Source: DATHWB01 sp040902855 (GTDB taxonomy: Bacteria > Actinomycetota > Acidimicrobiia > Spongiisociales > ZC4RG35). Taken from it: a stretch of DNA of 21,775 nt. The translations under genes were made by a program, and so were the position numbers. The notes beneath the pieces were generated by a model. The model searched no databases, had not been told where the DNA came from, and saw only the letters and a program-made list of their open reading frames with translations. Location of the stretch: positions 1 to 21,775 of the forward strand of contig JBBDWN010000095.1 in the NCBI GenBank assembly GCA_040902855.1, given 5' to 3'. Within the stretch, counting starts at the first letter, position 1. Each line of letters begins with the position of its first letter. This document shows positions 16,137-21,775 of this stretch, in pieces.

Positions 16137-16963
16137 CGCTGACACGACGGGCAGAAGTGCGTCGAGCGCTGGGCGATCACGGCTCGTTCGATCTGGGCAC
16201 CGCACCTCCGGCACGCCTCTCCCGTTCGTCCGTAGACGGCCAGGCGCTCGGTGTACGTCCCGGCGCGACCGTCGGGGAGGAGGTAGGCGAGGTCGTCGAG
16301 ACTGGTGCCGCCGTGCGCCAAGCCGTCTTCCAGGATCGGACGGACCGCCCTGCGCAATGCGAAGACCTCTGACCTCTCGAGCGACCCGGCAGGCCGCCGC
16401 GGGTCGATCCCGGCCCGGTGCAGGATCTCGTCGGCATAGATGTTGCCGATGCCGGCGAGGATCCGTTGATCGAGGAGCAATGCCTTGATGGCGGCGTTGC
16501 GACCAGCCAGTCGATCCGCCAGTTCCGGCCCGGGCGGCAGATCCTCGTACGCATCCCGCCCGAGCGAAACCATCGGCGAGGATTCCCACTCGTCGGGCGT
16601 GTACACGGCGACGAACCCGAAAGTTCTCGGGTCCACGAAACGCAGCTCGACGTCGGCGTCGGTGACCGCCACGAAGTTCGTGTGTGGATCGGTCGGTGTG
16701 TCTGTGCGCGCCAGCTGCATTCGACCTGACATGCCCAGATGCATGATCCAACGAAGGTCGCCCTCCACCTCGGCGATGATGAACTTCCCGATCCGACCGA
16801 CGTGTCCGACCCGACGGCCGGTGAGTCGTTCTGACACATCCCCCGGCCGGTGATTGCGGCGTGCCATGCGGTCGCGTCGCACCTCCACCCGGTGGAGACG
16901 ACGCCCTTCGAGCGCGGGGGCAATGGCACGACGAGTGGTTTCGACCTCGGGGAGTTCCGGCAC
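16133..16963 (-). CDS. mutM: Formamidopyrimidine-DNA glycosylase
   Basis: MutM (Fpg) removes 8-oxoguanine and formamidopyrimidines from DNA and cuts the backbone by beta,delta-elimination. The 276-residue product begins PELPEVE after the initiator, so Pro is the catalytic N-terminal amine and Glu follows it. This fixes the start at the GTG at 16963 rather than 22 codons upstream. Lys60 in GRIGKF is the conserved phosphate-contacting Lys. The C-terminal zinc finger has Cys251, Cys254, Cys271 and Cys274, with the conserved Arg near 266 in QRSTHFCP. No Shine-Dalgarno is seen. TATCAT (16979-16974, minus strand) lies 10 nt before the GTG and could give an almost leaderless transcript. Nei paralogues share the PE start, but the overall motifs fit MutM better. 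Confidence 0.93.
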   Translation of the reverse strand: MPELPEVETTRRAIAPALEGRRLHRVEVRRDRMARRNHRPGDVSERLTGRRVGHVGRIGKFIIAEVEGDLRWIMHLGMSGRMQLARTDTPTDPHTNFVAVTDADVELRFVDPRTFGFVAVYTPDEWESSPMVSLGRDAYEDLPPGPELADRLAGRNAAIKALLLDQRILAGIGNIYADEILHRAGIDPRRPAGSLERSEVFALRRAVRPILEDGLAHGGTSLDDLAYLLPDGRAGTYTERLAVYGRTGEACRRCGAQIERAVIAQRSTHFCPSCQR

Positions 16964-17009
16964 GACCGAAAGGATGATACGGCCGGCAGACAACGTCGAT
17001 CTGCATCGC

Positions 17010-20000
17010 CTACACCACCAGCTCGGCATGGCGCAGGGCAGCGGCGATCCGTTTGGCGCTCACCGTGCCCTTCGTCCCCAATTGTTGTGCGAAGTACGAC
17101 ACCCGGAGTTCCTGCAGCATCCAGCCCACTTCGATCAGGTTGGGAGTGACCCGAACCGACTCCATCAGACGGAGATGCTCGGATTCGAGTCGGTGCACCA
17201 CCTCCATGTATTCGGAGTCGCGAGCGGGACGCTCCGGCAGCCGCTCGAGCCTCAACGCCATCGCCCGCAGGTACCGCTCGACATCTGCCACCCGCCTCGG
17301 TCCGATCGCCGCCAGGAATCCTGGGTATACGAGTCGAGCCACCTGACTCCGGATATCCGAAGTCGCCGTCTCGAATCTCGGCCCGACGGCGGCGTTGACG
17401 GCGATCTGGAGGTCCCGCAACGCCGCGAACAAGTCGAGCGACCGCCCACCGACTTCGACGATTCGATCCCCGAGCGCACCACTCGCACGCTCCGTCAGCC
17501 GCTCGGATTCAGCTTGAGTCCAGACCGGGCCGCCCAGGTCCGCCAACACGGCATCGGCGGCGCATTCGACGCAGTCGACCACCCAGTCCGACCTGTCGCC
17601 GTACGGCCCGAGTCCCAAGTCCGACTTCGCCTGGGGGGTCAGGAGCGGATCGAGCAACGCGGACGCTCGTTTCGCCCCCAGGGCGAGCAGACGGCGAGTC
17701 CCGAACCACATCGCCTCGGTCTGTTCGTCCCTTGTCGCCAGCACTCGGATCGACACCGAATCCCCGTCATCGATCAGAGCGGGGAAGGCGGTCACGGCAT
17801 TGAGCGGTCCGGGAAGGCGAATCGTGCGGGGCAGGTCGCCGAAGTCCCACCGCTTCAACCCCGACCGCTCGATCGGGTGCGAGTGTCGGGAGACAACATC
17901 TCGAAGGTCGGATTGCAGCGTCGCCCGGATCTCGGCCAGGTCGTCGCCGACCGCCAGCACACTTCCACCGTCGTCGACGATGCGGAAGGTCGGTTTCAGA
18001 TGTGACGGGAGCCTGTCGAGGTCGAAGTCGTCGGCGACGATGGACAGGCCGCTCATTCGGGAGAGTTCCCGACGGACGTGGTCGAGAAGGCCGCCGGTCG
18101 GGGGTGAAGCCAGGACGGATGCGGCGGTTTCGGCAACCGGCAGGAAGTTCTTGCGAAGGGACTTCGGCAGTGAGCGAATGAGCGAGACGACCAGCTCCTC
18201 GCGATGACCCGGGACGTGCCATTCGAACACCGACGGATCCAGGCGGTCGAGTCCGGTCGCCGGAACATCGATGATCACCCCGTCGATCTCGCTGCCCGGT
18301 TGGTAGGTGTAGTGGATGGGGGCGACCAGATCGCCGTGATGCCAGGCGTCAGGGAACTCGGACGAGTCGAGGCCACCCGTCTCGGGAGTCACCACATCGT
18401 CGATCGACAGGTCGAGCCGATGGGGATCGTGACCGACGACCTTCCGCCACCAGGCGTCGAAATGCCGGGCCGAGGTGACATCGGCGGGGATCAGCGGGTC
18501 GAAGAACGCGAAGATCTGGTCGTCCTCCGCCCTCAGATCAGCCCGGAACCGCGCCTCCAGCTCTTCGACCTCTTCGAAGATGTCCGAATTTCGGCGGACG
18601 AACGGATGGGGACTCTCCCACTCGCCGTGGATCAGGGCGTGCCGGATGAACAACGCCCTGGCTGCCGCCGGATCGATGCCGCCGAACTGCACCGGACGAT
18701 CCGACACGAGCGGTATCCCGTAGAGGCTCACTGTTTCGTGGGCCATCGCCGCACCGCGCTCCATCTCCCACCACGGCTCCGAATACGACCGGGTGATGAG
18801 ATGTCCGGCCATCGCCTCGATCCACTCCGGTTCGATCTTGGCGACGCCGCGGGCCCACACCCGAGTCGTCTCGACGATGTCGGATGCCATCACCCATTCG
18901 GGAGCCTGTTTGAAGAGGACCGAGCCGGGTGCGATCGCGAAACGTGCCCCGCGGGCGCCCCGGTACTCGAAGCCGTCCGGATCCTTGCGACCCACCTGGG
19001 AGAGAAGACCGGAGAGCACCGCCCGATGAATCATGTCTGCATCCGAATCCCGCCCCGCGCCCCGCAACCCGACTTCGGCACAGACCCTCCGCAACTGGCT
19101 GTGAACGTCTTGCCACTCCCGCACCCTGCGGTGGTTGAGGAACTCGTCCCGGCACAGCCTGCGGAACTGATTCGATGTAAGGGACCGACGCTTCGAGCCG
19201 AGGTACTTCCAGAGTTGCAGCCAAGCCAAGAGATCCGATCCCGGAGTGCTGAACCGGGCGTGGAGCGTGTCGGCCTTCGCCTCCTCGCCGGTCGGACGCT
19301 CGCGCGGATCGACGATGGAGAGCGCCGCCGCAATGACGAGAACCTCGGACAGACAGCCCGTCTGTGCAGCCGTCTGCAGCATTCGGCCGATGCGCGGATC
19401 GACCGGGAGGCGGGCGAGGGTGCGGCCGGTCGAGGTGATCCGCAGCTGCGTCGACTCACCTTCGACCGCTCCCAACTCCTCGAGGAGAAGCCTCCCGTCA
19501 CGGATCGCGCGGGAATCCGGCGGTTCGAGGAACGGAAACGACTCGATGTCGCCCAGACCCGCCGCGGCCATCTGCAACATGACCGACGCCAGGTTCGTTC
19601 GCAGGATCTCCGGTTCGGTGAAATCCGGACGGGAACCGAAGTCGTCTTCCGAGTACAGCCTGATGCAGACCCCCGGACCCAGCCGCCCGCACCGTCCCGC
19701 CCGCTGGTCGGCCGACGCCCGGCTGATCGGCTCGATCGGGAGTCGCTGAATCTTGGTGCGGCGGCTGTATCGGGAGATCCTCGCCGTGCCCGGATCGACC
19801 ACGTAGCGAATTCCGGGAACGGTCAACGAGGTCTCGGCGACGTTCGTGGCCAACACGATCCTGCGACCCTGATGCGGGGCGAACACCCGGTGCTGCTCGG
19901 ACGAGGACAGCCGGGCATACAGCGGGAGGATCTCGGTGTTCGGCAGCCGCATCTCCCCCAACGCCTCGGCTGCGTCACGGATTTCGCGCTCACCTGAGCA

Positions 20001-20864
20001 GAACACGAGGATGTCGCCGTGGCCGACCTTGGTGAGCTGGCGGACGGCGTCACAGATCGCATCGGGCTGTTCGAGAGGATTGCCGTCCGAGTCGACGGGT
20101 TCGGCGTAGCGAATCTCCACCGGATAGGTCCGGCCTGAAACCTGCACGACGGGAGCGTCGTCGAAGTGGGCCGAAAATCGCGCCGTGTCGATCGTGGCCG
20201 ACGTGACGATGACCTTGAGATCGGGCCGCTCGACACACAGCCGCTTGAGGTAACCGAGGAGGAAGTCGATGTTGAGACTCCGCTCGTGCGCCTCGTCGAT
20301 GATGATCGTGTCGTAGGCCAACAGACGCCGGTCACTCTGGATTTCGGCGAGCAGCAGCCCATCCGTCATCACCTTGACGAGCGTGTCGACGGCCACGGTG
20401 TCGTCGAACCGCATTGCATATCCGACCGGGGCACCCTCGCCAAGCTCTGATGCGACCCGCTCGGCGATGGTCCGGGCGGCGATCCGACGTGGCTGAGTCT
20501 GGCCGATGAACCCCGCGACGCCCCTGCCGAGTTCGAGGCAGAGCTTGGGAAGCTGGGTGCTCTTCCCGGACCCGGTCTCACCGGCCACGATCACGATCTG
20601 ATTGTCCCGGATCGTCTCGAGGAGTTCGTCACGCCGATCGGTGATGGGAAGTTCTTCGGGATAGGCGATCTTCGACGGCAGCGCCGCTCGACGCGCCGTC
20701 ATCCGTGCCTCGGACTCGACCAGGTCAGACTCGATGGCTGCGAACGCCGCGGATCGTTTCGATCTCACGCCGATGCGCGCCGCACCCCGGATCCGCGCTT
20801 CGATCCGACGCCGATCGGCAATCGTCAACAGTTCCGCCCGCCGGCGGAGTTCGGCTACATCCAT
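17010..20864 (-). CDS. hrpA: ATP-dependent RNA helicase HrpA (DEAH box)
   Basis: HrpA is a large DEAH-box helicase that unwinds RNA. In E. coli it acts in mRNA processing and in rescuing stalled or collided ribosomes. The product is about 1284 residues, matching the family. Counting from the TTG at 20873, Walker A GETGSGKST is at 98-106, QPRRIAA near 127-133, DEAH at 193-196 and SAT at 225-227. These are followed by the RecA2 domain with TNVAETSLT and QRAGRCGR, the helicase-associated and OB regions, and the long C-terminal DUF3418-type extension that distinguishes HrpA from HrpB. The frame starts at TTG 20873 or ATG 20864. I prefer the ATG because GATACT lies 8 nt before it and overlaps the TTG. 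mutM follows after 46 bp. Confidence 0.94.
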   Translation of the reverse strand: MDVAELRRRAELLTIADRRRIEARIRGAARIGVRSKRSAAFAAIESDLVESEARMTARRAALPSKIAYPEELPITDRRDELLETIRDNQIVIVAGETGSGKSTQLPKLCLELGRGVAGFIGQTQPRRIAARTIAERVASELGEGAPVGYAMRFDDTVAVDTLVKVMTDGLLLAEIQSDRRLLAYDTIIIDEAHERSLNIDFLLGYLKRLCVERPDLKVIVTSATIDTARFSAHFDDAPVVQVSGRTYPVEIRYAEPVDSDGNPLEQPDAICDAVRQLTKVGHGDILVFCSGEREIRDAAEALGEMRLPNTEILPLYARLSSSEQHRVFAPHQGRRIVLATNVAETSLTVPGIRYVVDPGTARISRYSRRTKIQRLPIEPISRASADQRAGRCGRLGPGVCIRLYSEDDFGSRPDFTEPEILRTNLASVMLQMAAAGLGDIESFPFLEPPDSRAIRDGRLLLEELGAVEGESTQLRITSTGRTLARLPVDPRIGRMLQTAAQTGCLSEVLVIAAALSIVDPRERPTGEEAKADTLHARFSTPGSDLLAWLQLWKYLGSKRRSLTSNQFRRLCRDEFLNHRRVREWQDVHSQLRRVCAEVGLRGAGRDSDADMIHRAVLSGLLSQVGRKDPDGFEYRGARGARFAIAPGSVLFKQAPEWVMASDIVETTRVWARGVAKIEPEWIEAMAGHLITRSYSEPWWEMERGAAMAHETVSLYGIPLVSDRPVQFGGIDPAAARALFIRHALIHGEWESPHPFVRRNSDIFEEVEELEARFRADLRAEDDQIFAFFDPLIPADVTSARHFDAWWRKVVGHDPHRLDLSIDDVVTPETGGLDSSEFPDAWHHGDLVAPIHYTYQPGSEIDGVIIDVPATGLDRLDPSVFEWHVPGHREELVVSLIRSLPKSLRKNFLPVAETAASVLASPPTGGLLDHVRRELSRMSGLSIVADDFDLDRLPSHLKPTFRIVDDGGSVLAVGDDLAEIRATLQSDLRDVVSRHSHPIERSGLKRWDFGDLPRTIRLPGPLNAVTAFPALIDDGDSVSIRVLATRDEQTEAMWFGTRRLLALGAKRASALLDPLLTPQAKSDLGLGPYGDRSDWVVDCVECAADAVLADLGGPVWTQAESERLTERASGALGDRIVEVGGRSLDLFAALRDLQIAVNAAVGPRFETATSDIRSQVARLVYPGFLAAIGPRRVADVERYLRAMALRLERLPERPARDSEYMEVVHRLESEHLRLMESVRVTPNLIEVGWMLQELRVSYFAQQLGTKGTVSAKRIAAALRHAELVV

Positions 20865-20872
20865 GGCTCTCA

Positions 20873-20878
20873 AGTATC
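20873..20878 (-). promoter_or_regulatory. Putative -10 element of hrpA
   Basis: On the minus strand GATACT, five of six matches to TATACT, is followed by 8 nt and the ATG at 20864. This would give a leaderless or nearly leaderless transcript. The alternative TTG start overlaps this hexamer and would then be excluded. Confidence 0.35.
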
Positions 20879-20907
20879 GCCGACACAGTGACGGCCACGC
20901 CTGCCGC

Positions 20908-20913
20908 TAGGTT
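20908..20913 (+). promoter_or_regulatory. Putative -10 element of the divergent membrane-protein gene
   Basis: TAGGTT is followed by exactly 7 nt and the ATG at 20921, without a Shine-Dalgarno. It lies back to back with the hrpA promoter in a gap of about 56 bp, so the two promoters probably share DNA on the upstream side. Confidence 0.45.
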
Positions 20914-20920
20914 TCCGGCG

Positions 20921-21775
20921 ATGCGACCGATGGAACTGCGTCCCCGCACCGTCGGGGAGATCCTCGACCTGGCCTTCAAGCTGTACACGTCGCACATTCG
21001 CAAGCTGCTGATCATCGCCGCGGTGGTGTTCATCCCGATCGGGATGATCCAATTGTTCGTCGCGGCGGGCTCGGGGATCGACACCATCGATCTGTTCGAT
21101 CCCGAGGCACTGGCGAGCGGCGAACTCCCCGCCGGATTCATCTCGTTCCTCGGGGGGACGTTGGCACTGTCGCTGATCTCGCTCATCGGAACCCTCTTCG
21201 TGCAGGGCGCCGCGATCAAGCTCTTTGCCGGAGCGTTTCAGGGCATCGAACAGTCCTGGCAGGACTCCGTACGGTTCGGAATCGACAAGTCGCTGTTGAT
21301 CCTCGGCACGGCGATCATGGCCGCGCTCGGCAGCGGAATCGGACTGATCTTCTTTCTGGCGCCGGGCATCTGGTTGTGGACGTCGTGGTACGTGGCGATA
21401 CCGGCCCTACTCGTCGAAGGCACAGGTCCGATGGCAGCCCTCGGCCGGTCGTTCCAACTGGTCAAGCAGCGCTTCTGGCCGGTGCTCGGTGTCGGCGCCC
21501 TCGCCTGGCTCATCTCCCAGGTCGTCGTCCAGTTCCTGGTTCTCGTGATCGACGTCGTCGCGGTCGTGCCTGCGGCGATGGCGGCGGCCGAGACAGGAAC
21601 CCTCGACGGCGGTGTCTACAGCGCATCGGTCCTCGCCAGTTCCGTGGCAAGCATCGTCACGGTGCCGTTTCTCGCAGCCGTCGCCGTTGCGGTGTATTTC
21701 GACCTCCGGGTCCGTTTCGAGGGCTTTGATCTCGAAACGCTCGCCCGCCAGTCGGACAACCTGGAGATCCCGCCA
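20921..21775 (+). CDS. Integral membrane protein, GPDPase-membrane-domain-like (3' end outside the window)
   Basis: The frame is open from the ATG at 20921 to the last base, 285 codons without a stop, so the gene is truncated by the window edge. It begins MRPMELRPRTVGEILDLAF, typical of actinobacterial proteins annotated as glycerophosphoryl diester phosphodiesterase membrane-domain proteins. Several hydrophobic segments follow, at about residues 28-50, 72-100, 125-150, 188-225 and 238-262. The visible end, YFDLRVRFEGFDLE, matches the usual C-terminal part of this family, so little is probably missing. No phosphodiesterase catalytic domain is seen, and the function is unknown. From general knowledge, such genes often neighbour DUF4129, DUF58 or MoxR ATPase genes, which would lie beyond this window. 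Confidence 0.8.
   Translation, partial: MRPMELRPRTVGEILDLAFKLYTSHIRKLLIIAAVVFIPIGMIQLFVAAGSGIDTIDLFDPEALASGELPAGFISFLGGTLALSLISLIGTLFVQGAAIKLFAGAFQGIEQSWQDSVRFGIDKSLLILGTAIMAALGSGIGLIFFLAPGIWLWTSWYVAIPALLVEGTGPMAALGRSFQLVKQRFWPVLGVGALAWLISQVVVQFLVLVIDVVAVVPAAMAAAETGTLDGGVYSASVLASSVASIVTVPFLAAVAVAVYFDLRVRFEGFDLETLARQSDNLEIPP

Overview
The window is G+C-rich chromosomal DNA from a bacterium, almost certainly an actinomycete (Actinomycetota). An Acidimicrobiia-like lineage is my best guess from the style of the genes: FtsY with a single N-terminal membrane anchor, a Thr-rich DUF3179 lipoprotein, and frequent Shine-Dalgarno-less starts. This placement is an inference, not a measurement. The region is gene-dense, with 14 complete genes and one partial gene. 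I see no tRNA, rRNA, insertion sequence, phage gene or CRISPR array, and no gap over 300 bp without a gene.

Left part, plus strand (40-9516). ppc (phosphoenolpyruvate carboxylase) is followed by a DUF3179 lipoprotein and a 150-bp spacer carrying a G/C-tract palindromic repeat. Next comes a tightly overlapped nucleoside-salvage operon: upp (uracil phosphoribosyltransferase), a 91-residue alkyltransferase-like (ATL) DNA-repair protein, deoB (phosphopentomutase) and deoA (pyrimidine-nucleoside phosphorylase). Each junction overlaps by 4 bases or less. Together deoA and deoB turn pyrimidine nucleosides into base plus ribose-5-P or deoxyribose-5-P, and upp recaptures uracil. The ATL gene is the outsider. 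Then etfB-etfA (electron transfer flavoprotein) follows, behind a near-perfect TetR-type operator and ending at an intrinsic terminator.

Middle, minus strand (9602-14447). The transcription order is smc-ftsY-cdd: chromosome condensation, the SRP receptor, and cytidine deaminase. cdd overlaps the end of ftsY and adds another pyrimidine-salvage enzyme, convergent with the deo operon.

Right part, mostly minus strand (14579-20873). The order is hrpA (DEAH RNA helicase), fpg/mutM (8-oxoguanine glycosylase), acyP (acylphosphatase), then an MFS transporter preceded by a perfect 20-bp palindrome. At the right edge a divergent integral membrane protein gene (20921 onward) is cut off by the window end.

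Regulatory theme. Four genes that are not downstream members of operons (ppc, upp, the MFS gene, the right-edge membrane gene) have a TANNNT -10-like hexamer exactly 7 nt before a start codon and no Shine-Dalgarno, the pattern of leaderless transcription. Several other starts come close. Most of the window is ordinary housekeeping. The points most worth following are the ATL gene inside the deo operon, the etf operator, the MFS palindrome, the leaderless promoters and the intergenic palindromic repeat.
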